Assembly: GCA_017399695.1 (NCBI GenBank) | Contig: JAFQBK010000012.1 | Span: 124,001 to 188,000 of the forward strand | Source: Clostridia bacterium | GTDB lineage: Bacteria > Bacillota > Clostridia > UBA1381 > UBA9506 | Length of the DNA: 64,000 nucleotides | Reading direction: 5' to 3' | In this document: piece after piece, positions 17,668 to 25,002 of the stretch | Position numbering within the stretch: the stretch's first letter is position 1 | How the letters are laid out: the number at the start of each line of letters is the position of its first letter | The notes under the pieces: generated by a model | The model's input: only the letters and a program-made list of their open reading frames with translations | Told to the model about the DNA's origin: nothing | Database searches by the model: none | Made by a program: the position numbers and the translations under genes

Positions 17668-18876
17668 TTACTCATTAATGATAGCAATCTTTAAGCCTTC
17701 CATTTTCAGGTTGGTAATGTGCGCTTCGTTAATCTGTGAAAGCGGGAACTTATGGGTAATCAGCTTCTCCAGCGGAATACCGATGCCCTTTGCTCTCTTT
17801 AAGAAATCAAAGGTGGTTGCATAATCGCGCAGGGTGTATACCCAGGAGCCAACCGTTGTGATTTCTTTTGCACAGATATCAAAGTGCGGGTTAATGGTTG
17901 CGTCTCCACCATTGATGAAGAAGCCAAGCTCACAAAGACCGCCGCCCTTGCGGATGAATTTGTAGATGTTGGCATGTGCAACCGGGGAACCTGTGCACTG
18001 GAACGCAAAGTCAGCATAATATCCGCCGAATGCGTCTTTGACTGCATCCGCCAAAGCATCTACGCCGCTGTGGTTTTTGAAATTCACCGATGCGGTTGCT
18101 CCCATTTCCTTTGCAAAGGAGAGTCTCTTTTCCTCACCATCTACCGCTACGATGTTTTCAATACCCATCGTACGCAGGATTGCAATACAGATAAGACCAA
18201 TCGGTCCGCAACCCTGAACAACCACGCGGCTGTTGAAGCGAAGGATGCCTGTCGTTTTTGCACGCTCAACTGCGTGAATCAAAACTGCACAAGGCTCAAT
18301 CAAGATTCTCATATCCAGGCTCAGATCACTTACGTTAAAGACTGTCGAACCCTTACGGATTACGATATAGTCAGCAAACCAGCCATTTAAGTGAGTGTCA
18401 TCATCCGGAAGCAGACCGTAAACATCTGCGCCGTCGCCGACGTTCTGTTTGTTTAAGTCAAACATCGTGATGTTCGGGTCATCCTTAAAGATCATACAGG
18501 TTACAACTTTGTCGCCAACGCCCAGAGGCTTACCTGCGCTATCCTTTTTCACATTCTTACCGATTTTAACAACTTCACCGGTGCCTTCATGGCCCAATAC
18601 AACCGGAATCAAGCCAAACGGGTCGCGCTTGAACTCGTGTGCGTCAGTACCACAAACGCCGCAGCCCTCAACCTTAACCAGGATGTCGTCATCGCCGATT
18701 TCCGGAATTGGAAATTCTTTGATGTCGTAGTGCTCAAGTGCAGTCAGCATTGCAGCACGGCTGGTTTTCGGAATTGCACCGGATGCCGCCTTAGGAGCAG
18801 CAGCCGAAGAGCCACCGGACATTCCCTGAAGGACTTCTTTTACAATCTGTTCAATATTTGCAGAATTAATGTCCAT
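17668..18876 (-). CDS. zinc-type alcohol dehydrogenase with N-terminal encapsulation peptide
   Basis: A 402-residue medium-chain dehydrogenase. It begins with an encapsulation-peptide helix (INSANIEQIVKEVLQGM, residues 3-19) and a Gly/Ser/Ala linker, then the MDR core: Cys75 in GCGVCGTDAHEF and GHEGTG (95-100) for the catalytic zinc, and GCGPIGLICIA for NAD. The four-cysteine structural zinc lobe seen in many relatives is missing. It may interconvert lactaldehyde and propanediol or another alcohol/aldehyde pair (inference). AGGAG lies 7 bases before ATG 18876, so it can be translated alone, but the reading frame is open upstream into the domain at 18877-19281. Confidence 0.88.
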   Translation of the reverse strand: MDINSANIEQIVKEVLQGMSGGSSAAAPKAASGAIPKTSRAAMLTALEHYDIKEFPIPEIGDDDILVKVEGCGVCGTDAHEFKRDPFGLIPVVLGHEGTGEVVKIGKNVKKDSAGKPLGVGDKVVTCMIFKDDPNITMFDLNKQNVGDGADVYGLLPDDDTHLNGWFADYIVIRKGSTVFNVSDLSLDMRILIEPCAVLIHAVERAKTTGILRFNSRVVVQGCGPIGLICIAILRTMGIENIVAVDGEEKRLSFAKEMGATASVNFKNHSGVDALADAVKDAFGGYYADFAFQCTGSPVAHANIYKFIRKGGGLCELGFFINGGDATINPHFDICAKEITTVGSWVYTLRDYATTFDFLKRAKGIGIPLEKLITHKFPLSQINEAHITNLKMEGLKIAIINE

Positions 18877-19281
18877 TTCTCTTCTCCTATTCTTGCAGAT
18901 TTCGTTACTTATTTCTTTATATGCTATTTTTTTGTTTTCTAAAAGCCACTTTTGTACCCATTCGGTTTCTTCTGTACTCTTGGTGCGGATGATTGCTGCA
19001 TACGCTTTTTGGGGCTTTTCGCAAATCAGCGGGTCGCCTTTGGGAAGTACGAGAACGGGGAAAAAGGTTCCATTCTCCGTACGTCCTTGCCCCTCTTTTG
19101 AAAGCAGTCTGCCGCCGACCTCGATAAGCTCATAAGCTAAAAGGTCAGCAAGCTCACCTGCCGCAATCATTACGGGATTTTCCTTTGCAGCAAGCATTTC
19201 TTTTGCCAGAAATGCGGTTTGTTTGGCTTGGGTTCTATCCGTTAACCGAATCAGAACACTCCGTCTCATTTCTACTGACAC
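18877..19281 (-). CDS. unrecognised 135-residue domain in frame with the alcohol dehydrogenase
   Basis: Starting at GTG 19281 (GAGGAGG 7 bases upstream, overlapping the stop of the PduO-C-like gene) the frame codes for about 135 residues and then continues without a stop into the alcohol dehydrogenase. The segment has an alpha/beta look (MRRSVLIRLTDRTQAKQTAF, then PVMIAAGELADLLAYELIEV and FFPVLVLPKGDPL) and no family I recognise. Its last part is Lys/Asn/Ile-rich and contains an A7 run at 18933-18927; one base fewer there would give AAC-AAA-AAA-TAG, a stop. It may be a separate protein, a true fusion, or both by slippage. Confidence 0.65.
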
Positions 19282-19769
19282 GAAAGTTCCTCCTCAAAAA
19301 CAGATGCACCGTATTCCGCAAGATATGTATCCTGCTCCTCCGTTCCACCGGAAACACCAAGACCGCCGATGACCTGACCGCTGACCTTCAGCGGAACACC
19401 TCCACCGAAGATAACAATTTGTCCGTCATTGGTCAGCTCAATGCCGTAAAGCGGAGCACCGGGTTGGCACAAAGGCTTGAGTTCCTTGGTGGACATCTTG
19501 ATTGCGACCACCGTAAACGCCTTTTTTACCGCAACATCATAGCTGACGATATAGGAATCATCCATACACTCAACCGCCACCGGCCGTGCCGCACGGTTGG
19601 AAACTGCAACCACGACGGATAGCCCCATCTCAGCTGCTTTATCCTCCACCTTGCGAATCAGCTTGCGTGCCACATCGAGTGTCATATCAGAAAGCCCCTC
19701 GGGCTTATCCTCACCGTACATTTTTGAAACCGTAGCTTTTACCAAACGGGCAATTTCATGTTCATTCAT
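19272..19769 (-). CDS. PduO-C/GlcG-like (DUF336) heme- or cofactor-binding protein
   Basis: A 165-residue protein: an N-terminal encapsulation-peptide-like helix (EHEIARLVKATVSKMYGE) then the HbpS/GlcG/PduO C-terminal fold, recognised by DVARKLIRKVEDKAAEMGLSV, VAVSNRAARPVAVECMDD and IVIFGGGVPLKVSGQVIGGLGVSGGTEEQD. The adenosyltransferase half of PduO is absent, which suits a B12-independent pathway. In PduO this domain binds heme; its role in glycyl-radical compartments is not established. Start taken as ATG 19769 (GAGG 8 bases upstream); ATG 19772 is equally possible. Confidence 0.87.
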   Translation of the reverse strand: MNEHEIARLVKATVSKMYGEDKPEGLSDMTLDVARKLIRKVEDKAAEMGLSVVVAVSNRAARPVAVECMDDSYIVSYDVAVKKAFTVVAIKMSTKELKPLCQPGAPLYGIELTNDGQIVIFGGGVPLKVSGQVIGGLGVSGGTEEQDTYLAEYGASVFEEELSCQ

Positions 19770-19790
19770 CATTGCCACCTCAAAGCCAAA

Positions 19791-20600
19791 TTATTTGGTC
19801 AGCTGAGACATCACCTTACGGGTAATTTCAGCTACCAGATCGCTGTCCGGGTTCTGTGCGCCGTGACCGCCGCACGTGCAGTTACCGCCGCAGGAATGGC
19901 AGCTCGGAAGACCAGCTTTTACGTTCGGGCATACATCCGCCGGATGCTTACCCTTTAAGCCAAACTGTCTGCGGATTTCATAAAGTCTTTCTACCTGGTC
20001 TTTGGAGAGTTCCTTCGGACCGCCGAGCTGTCTGGACATAAACAGAAGCTGTGCGTAGAATTCCAAAGATTCCATCTTATGATAAGCAGACAGGAGAGAA
20101 TCAGAATATGCAAGTGCACCATGGTTCTCCAAAAGTACTGCATCATAATACTGTAAGTACTTAGAAACTGCGTCCGGAATTTCCTCCGTAGACGGCGTGC
20201 CGTACTCAGCAATCGGAACGCAACCGAGTGCAATAACTGCCTCCGGCATAATCGGCTGAGTCAGCGGGATGCCTGCAATCGCAAAAGCCGTTGCATACAT
20301 CGGATGCGCATGAACAACAGACTGAACATCCGGTCTTTCCTTATATACACGCATGTGCATTTTGATTTCGGAAGACGGCTTAAATCCGGCATTTGCCTGG
20401 ATTACCTTACCGGTTGCGTCTACCTTACAGATGTAATCCGGGGTCATAAAGCCCTTACTTACACCCGTCGGTGTGCACAAAAATTCGTTGTCGGAAAGCT
20501 TTACGGAAATGTTACCGTCGTTTGCTGCAACCATGCCACGGTTGTAGATTCTTTTTCCGATTTCGCAAATTTGTTTTTTGATTTCGTACTCAGATACCAT
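19791..20600 (-). CDS. class II aldolase (fuculose/rhamnulose-1-phosphate type) with C-terminal encapsulation peptide
   Basis: A 269-residue zinc aldolase that should split a 6-deoxyketose 1-phosphate into DHAP and lactaldehyde. The catalytic Glu78 (SSEIKMH) and zinc ligands His97, His99 (VHAHP) and His160 (ENHG) keep the exact spacing of E. coli FucA residues 73, 92, 94 and 155. After the core comes a Cys/Gly/His-rich linker (SCHSCGGNCTCGGHG, 233-247) and a terminal helix (DLVAEITRKVMSQLTK) that fits a targeting peptide, so cleavage probably happens inside or at the shell. The gene marks the locus as the fucose/rhamnose kind. AAGGAG precedes ATG 20600. Confidence 0.93.
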   Translation of the reverse strand: MVSEYEIKKQICEIGKRIYNRGMVAANDGNISVKLSDNEFLCTPTGVSKGFMTPDYICKVDATGKVIQANAGFKPSSEIKMHMRVYKERPDVQSVVHAHPMYATAFAIAGIPLTQPIMPEAVIALGCVPIAEYGTPSTEEIPDAVSKYLQYYDAVLLENHGALAYSDSLLSAYHKMESLEFYAQLLFMSRQLGGPKELSKDQVERLYEIRRQFGLKGKHPADVCPNVKAGLPSCHSCGGNCTCGGHGAQNPDSDLVAEITRKVMSQLTK

Positions 20601-20601
20601 G

Positions 20602-20619
20602 TTACATTCTCCTTTTCAT
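20602..20619 (-). CDS. possible five-codon leader ORF ahead of the aldolase
   Basis: ATG-AAA-AGG-AGA-ATG-TAA, with GGAGG 9 bases upstream; its stop ends one base before the aldolase ATG and it contains the aldolase ribosome site (AAAGGAG). It could couple or tune aldolase translation. It may equally be chance. Confidence 0.25.
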   Translation of the reverse strand: MKRRM

Positions 20620-20675
20620 CGTTATCAGCCTCCTTTTGGGGCTGTAGCTTTTTAATTTCTTTGTTTTCCTTTATT

Positions 20676-20703
20676 ATTGTATCATATATAAAAGAAAAGT
20701 CAA
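20676..20703 (-). promoter_or_regulatory. internal promoter before the aldolase
   Basis: Minus strand TTGACT (20703-20698), 16 bases, TACAAT (20681-20676), about 75 bases before the aldolase start. The -35 overlaps the EutP/PduV stop and is preceded directly by AACCGC, making AACCGCTTG (20708-20700), a 9-mer also found twice upstream of the main BMC promoter. Confidence 0.7.
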
Positions 20704-21221
20704 GCGGTTTTAGTGGGTTTTTGTTGTTTTTCTGTGGTTTTTTGTTGTTTTTGTATTTTTTCTTCTTGGTTTTTGTCCCAGGGAAGTACGTCTCCCTCTT
20801 CCCTTAAGTGTTCTAAAATATCTGAAATACCTTCGCCGGTTTTAGCGCTTGTGTGGTAGACGGTTTTACATCCCGTCAATCTCAGCCAACGCTCCGCGCG
20901 CTCCGGATTTGCATTCGGTTGGTCAATCTGTGTGACAATGCCGATGACCTCACGATTTGCCATCGAGGTACAGTTCGGGCTGTACAAGGAATATGGCTCG
21001 GTTGCTGAAAGCAAGAATCCAACCACATCTGCCTCATAAGCATAAAGAGCAAGCGCTCGCGCCAGGTGATGGTTTTCGGCGTACTCACCGGGAGTATCAA
21101 TTATAACATCGTAATGGTTTATGTACTGTGTTTTTTTATAGGTAACCGTTTCACCACGCATCGCCTGCGTCAAGCTGGTTTTTCCACACTCACTTCTGCC
21201 CATCAAAATAATCTTTTTCAT
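20700..21221 (-). CDS. pduV: EutP/PduV-type GTPase
   Basis: A 173-residue small GTPase-like protein: P-loop GRSECGKTS (residues 8-16), DTPGEY switch (about 43-48) and TQID near 108-111 for base recognition. EutP/PduV proteins are associated with microcompartments; PduV has been linked to their movement and EutP to acetate kinase activity in other bacteria, so the exact role is open. The C-terminal 28 residues are a Lys/Gln/Thr low-complexity tail (EEKIQKQQKTTEKQQK) not seen in usual family members. Stop of the PduU-like gene is 3 bases upstream of the start. Confidence 0.88.
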   Translation of the reverse strand: MKKIILMGRSECGKTSLTQAMRGETVTYKKTQYINHYDVIIDTPGEYAENHHLARALALYAYEADVVGFLLSATEPYSLYSPNCTSMANREVIGIVTQIDQPNANPERAERWLRLTGCKTVYHTSAKTGEGISDILEHLREEGDVLPWDKNQEEKIQKQQKTTEKQQKPTKTA

Positions 21222-21224
21222 AGC

Positions 21225-21605
21225 TTATGTCCTGGTGATATCGCAAACCACAAAACCTAGCGTATCCCTTGCATAATCAACCAGTGCACGAAGCGCTGCT
21301 TCCACCTCGGAAACCGTACCGGTTACAATCAAGGTGCCGCTGAAGCGGTCTACGAAGCCAAGCTCCACACCGGAGGATTTAATTGCGATGTCGCCTGCGA
21401 TAATCGCTGTTTCACTGGGGGACATTGTTACAATACCAATGGCACTTTTGCTATAATCGAGCGCCGGGTCAAGTCCTAATTTTTGATACAGGATTTTGTC
21501 GGGATTTGCAATGATGTGCGCAAGCGTAATCTGTTTACCCGGAACAAGTTCCTGCACAATGCGTATCTTATCTTTCAAGGAAAGTGCATCCAATTGCTCT
21601 AGCAT
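21225..21605 (-). CDS. pduU: PduU/EutS-type circularly permuted BMC shell protein
   Basis: A 126-residue permuted BMC protein. RIVQELVPGKQITLAHIIANP near the N-terminus (residues 15-35) forms the six-strand barrel that plugs the PduU pore, and AIGIVTMSPSETAIIAGDIA, LGFVDRFSGTLIVTGTVSEVE and the end CDITRT agree almost word for word with PduU. It may dock PduV, whose homolog is encoded 3 bases downstream. The N-terminus is about 10 residues longer than I expect for PduU. Confidence 0.95.
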   Translation of the reverse strand: MLEQLDALSLKDKIRIVQELVPGKQITLAHIIANPDKILYQKLGLDPALDYSKSAIGIVTMSPSETAIIAGDIAIKSSGVELGFVDRFSGTLIVTGTVSEVEAALRALVDYARDTLGFVVCDITRT

Positions 21606-21625
21606 AATTATTTTCCTTTCTATTG

Positions 21626-22417
21626 TCAGCCGCCAATCTGTGCTTTGATGCCGGTGGAGCTTGCAACCTCTAACAGTTTTTGCATCTGCTCATCCGACGG
21701 CGGTACAATTTCTTTTAAGGTGTATTCCCTGCCCAACCCTGCGTATTTGTCAAGGCCGAGTCGATGATACGGAAGAAGATGATGCTCTTTGACATTGGGA
21801 AGCGACTTTGCAAACTGCGCAATCGCAAGTATTTCTTCCGGTGTATCATTAAACGTGGGAATGACCGGTGTTCTGATAATCAGATTCTTCGCATCCACTG
21901 CAAGCTTTTTCGCATTTTCCAAAATCAGCTCATTGCCTTTTCCGGTAAATGCCTTATGCTTTTCGCTGTCGATGTGTTTGATATCCATTAAATAATAATC
22001 TAAATACGGAAGCAGTTTCTGTACGGTTTCGTACGATGCGCACGCCGTCGACTCTATTGCAGTCGAAAGACCGCTTTCTTTCGCCGCACGCAGAAGCGCT
22101 GCCGCAAATTCCGGCTGGCATAAGCTCTCACCGCCCGAAAGCGTTAGACCTCCGCCACTTCTTCTGTAATACGGCAAATCTTTCATTACCTCTTCCATAA
22201 CCTCTCCGACTGTCACGTCGCGACCGACAGTTTTGGTCTTGCCTGCCATCGTCATCTCCTGAATTTTATATTCTTGAGATTCGGGATTGCAGCACCATCT
22301 GCAGCGAAGCACACATCCTTTTAAGAAAACGATGGTGCGGATGCCGGGTCCGTCATGGATGGAGTATTTCTGAATATCGAAGATTCTGCCTCGTACATTC
22401 ATATAATCCAAATCCAT
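21626..22417 (-). CDS. glycyl radical enzyme activating enzyme (radical SAM)
   Basis: A 263-residue radical SAM activase that installs the glycyl radical on the dehydratase. The CX3CX2C cluster motif is Cys35, Cys39, Cys42 (with an extra Cys43), and GGLTLSGGESLCQPEF is the SAM-binding GGE region. The stretch between the cluster motif and GGE is short and has no further cysteines, so the ferredoxin-like two-cluster insert found in glycerol dehydratase and hydroxyphenylacetate decarboxylase activases is missing. Start set to ATG 22417, 5 bases after GGAGG; an ATG 12 bases earlier contains that site. The dehydratase gene lies 39 bases upstream. Confidence 0.94.
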   Translation of the reverse strand: MDLDYMNVRGRIFDIQKYSIHDGPGIRTIVFLKGCVLRCRWCCNPESQEYKIQEMTMAGKTKTVGRDVTVGEVMEEVMKDLPYYRRSGGGLTLSGGESLCQPEFAAALLRAAKESGLSTAIESTACASYETVQKLLPYLDYYLMDIKHIDSEKHKAFTGKGNELILENAKKLAVDAKNLIIRTPVIPTFNDTPEEILAIAQFAKSLPNVKEHHLLPYHRLGLDKYAGLGREYTLKEIVPPSDEQMQKLLEVASSTGIKAQIGG

Positions 22418-22456
22418 AGTTTCCTCCATAAAAGTTGCATTTTCAGCAACTTCTAA

Positions 22457-24982
22457 TTAAAATCCACTCTGCTCCGTACGGTTAATGATATCATCCTGAA
22501 GCGAACGGGAAAGCGTGGTAAACAGTGCACTGTAGCCCGCCACACGAACAACAAGTGTCTTATAGTTTTCCGGATGTGCCTGCGCATCGCGAAGTGTCTC
22601 ACGGCTGACAACGTTGAACTGGATGTGGCTGCCCTTCTGATCAAAGTATGCACGGATCAGAGAGGTAAAGCTTTCAAGTCCTGCACGACCGGCAAGTGCC
22701 GACGGATGGAACTTCATATTAAACAGCGTTCCGTTGGAAGCAATGAAATGGTCGAGTCTTGCAACCGAGTTCGCTGCTGCGGTCGGGCCCTTCACGTCAC
22801 GTCCCGCTGAAGGAGAAACACCGTCTGCGACCGGAGTGTATGCATATCTTCCGTCCGGTGTTGCGCCCGTCTGTGCGCCTAGCGGAACGTTTGCAGAAAC
22901 TGGATAGAGACCTGCGTGGTACTGACCACCACGGGGGTTTTTGTACTTCTCAATCGGTTTGGTGTAGGTGTATGCAACATCTCTTGCAAATGCATCGACT
23001 TCCGGAATATCGTTACCGAACTTCGGTACAGCTTCAATCATTTCGTGGATGGCTTCATATTTCGAAGCATCTCCGCCGAGACCGCCGCCCGATACCATGC
23101 GGCAGATTTTTGCAATCTGCTCTTCATCAAGCTCTACGCCCTGCTTTAACAGTTCTCTTACGATGCCCTCGCAAAGCTCCTGCGTGTTCTCGACCGGGAC
23201 TTCTTTTCCGTAGTTGTTCGCAAGCGCTTCCTTAAGCTCAGCCAGCGTAAATTTCTTTTCTTCAAACACGAGCGTTTTAATCGCATACAGCGAGTCTGCC
23301 ATATTTGCAATACCGAAGCCCTGCGGACCGGTAAAGTTATAAATTGCTCCACCCTCCTGCGCCGATTTACCCCTGCCGATACAATCCTCAATCATCGAGG
23401 ACTCGAACGGAAGCGGGCAACGCTCTGCGTGTGCCATGTCAATCGCATTATCGGCATTGACCATCAATCCGATAAAGTATTCCATCTGCTTTTTGTAAGC
23501 ATTGTAGAATTCGTCAAAGCTCTTCATCTGAGCAACATCGCCGGTCGCCGGACCAACCTGTACGCCCTTGTCTACACCGTTGGAGAATACCAACTCAAGC
23601 GGACGGCACATATTAAAGAATGCCGCATCGTGCCAACCGTCGGTTTTACCCGATTTCTGCGGTTCAACACAACCAATAATATTATAGTCACGGGCATCCG
23701 CAAGCGTAAGCCCACGGCTCACGAGTGCCGGGATGATAACCTCGTCGTTATAGTACGCCGGAAGACCGATACCGGTTGCGGTAAGTTCTGCCGCTTTAAT
23801 CATAAAGTCGTGCGGCGTACCGTTCCAAATACGAACGGATAAGGACGGCTGCGGAAGCATCACATGCATACTTGCTTCAATGGTCATATAAGAAAGGTCA
23901 TTGGTTGCATCCACACCCTCGCTCGTCTGACCGCCGGCAATCAAGTTCTGGAACATACTGTAGCCTGCAAAGCCTTTGGCAGATGCTTCGTCACGGGCCT
24001 TACTCATATCATTGAGTTTTACCCATACACAGTCAATCAGCTCCTGCGCATCCTCGCGGGTAATTTTTCCGCTGTCTAAATCTGCCTTATAGTACGGATA
24101 CATATACTGGTCAAAACGGCCCGGGGAAATCGAGTGACCGCTGGACTCGGTCTGAATCAACATCTGAACAAACCAAAAGGACTGACAAGCTTCGTAGAAG
24201 GATTTTGCACCCTCTGCCGGAACGTTCACACAGTTCTGTGCAATCATCAAAAGCTCTTGCTTTCTTCTCGGGTCTGTGCACGCCTCTGCTTCTTTGAGCG
24301 CCTCTTGCGCGTAACGCGCTGCGTATGTAATCGCTGCTTTCGAGGTGATGATGACAGATTCTAAAAATTCGTGCTTGGTTGCATAGTCTGCATCCGACAC
24401 CTTGCATTTTGCAAGTTCTGCTTCTGCCTCACGGATAACGCCGTTAAAGCCGGACCGAAGAATCTTTCCATAGTCAACTGTCACGTGACCGACACCGTTA
24501 TAGAAATAGTTGCCCGGCGTAAAGATATTATGCTCAATCGCAAGCAAAGCTTCCGGCGCCATATACGATGTTGCGAGGTCGCTGGAGGTTTTGTCCTTCC
24601 AGTATTTATATACCTCACGGAGCGTCGCTTTGGTTTCCTCAGAAATCTGGAACGGGTCAGCAGAACGCGTAGCAATCGTATCAAACTCAGACTCCAACCA
24701 TTCAAAGGAATATTCCGGGAACACCTGACAACTGCGGGAACGAATGGTCGTACTACCGACAATCAGTTCCTCCGGTCTAATGGTAATCGGAATATGTTCA
24801 AGGATATGTCGAAACGCCTCTGCGCGACGCTTAATCATCGGCTGTCCTTCTGTCTGGCGGTAAGACTCCGTCAACAGCACCGCACGGTCTGCCTCAATAC
24901 GCGGTTCTGCCAAAAACAGATTCTCTACCAACTTCGTAATACGCTCTCTTTTCTGAATACGGAAATGATCAGACTGAGCCAT
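22457..24982 (-). CDS. glycyl radical diol dehydratase (B12-independent 1,2-propanediol dehydratase)
   Basis: An 841-residue glycyl radical enzyme. The thiyl/general-base motif GCVEPQ gives Cys438 and Glu440, His166 lies in NGVGHV, and the radical glycine is in VRVAGYSA, about Gly816, 25 residues from the end. Sequence is close to the glycerol dehydratase DhaB1 of Clostridium butyricum as I recall it, but with about 50 extra residues near 592-648, a length shared with the Roseburia propanediol dehydratase. GCVEP also occurs in choline lyase, but the N-terminal half (LTESYRQTEGQP, SRSCQVFPEYS) and the neighbouring aldolase favour propanediol. ATG 24982 is chosen over 25000 because GGAAGGTG lies 7 bases upstream. 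Confidence 0.93.
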   Translation of the reverse strand: MAQSDHFRIQKRERITKLVENLFLAEPRIEADRAVLLTESYRQTEGQPMIKRRAEAFRHILEHIPITIRPEELIVGSTTIRSRSCQVFPEYSFEWLESEFDTIATRSADPFQISEETKATLREVYKYWKDKTSSDLATSYMAPEALLAIEHNIFTPGNYFYNGVGHVTVDYGKILRSGFNGVIREAEAELAKCKVSDADYATKHEFLESVIITSKAAITYAARYAQEALKEAEACTDPRRKQELLMIAQNCVNVPAEGAKSFYEACQSFWFVQMLIQTESSGHSISPGRFDQYMYPYYKADLDSGKITREDAQELIDCVWVKLNDMSKARDEASAKGFAGYSMFQNLIAGGQTSEGVDATNDLSYMTIEASMHVMLPQPSLSVRIWNGTPHDFMIKAAELTATGIGLPAYYNDEVIIPALVSRGLTLADARDYNIIGCVEPQKSGKTDGWHDAAFFNMCRPLELVFSNGVDKGVQVGPATGDVAQMKSFDEFYNAYKKQMEYFIGLMVNADNAIDMAHAERCPLPFESSMIEDCIGRGKSAQEGGAIYNFTGPQGFGIANMADSLYAIKTLVFEEKKFTLAELKEALANNYGKEVPVENTQELCEGIVRELLKQGVELDEEQIAKICRMVSGGGLGGDASKYEAIHEMIEAVPKFGNDIPEVDAFARDVAYTYTKPIEKYKNPRGGQYHAGLYPVSANVPLGAQTGATPDGRYAYTPVADGVSPSAGRDVKGPTAAANSVARLDHFIASNGTLFNMKFHPSALAGRAGLESFTSLIRAYFDQKGSHIQFNVVSRETLRDAQAHPENYKTLVVRVAGYSALFTTLSRSLQDDIINRTEQSGF

Positions 24983-25002
24983 AGTATCACACCTTCCCAT
25001 TG

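Noticed and set aside
22457..24982. Choline trimethylamine-lyase as identity of the glycyl radical enzyme
   Set aside because: Although GCVEP is shared, N-terminal text is closest to diol/glycerol dehydratases and the locus has an aldolase and PduL rather than choline genes.
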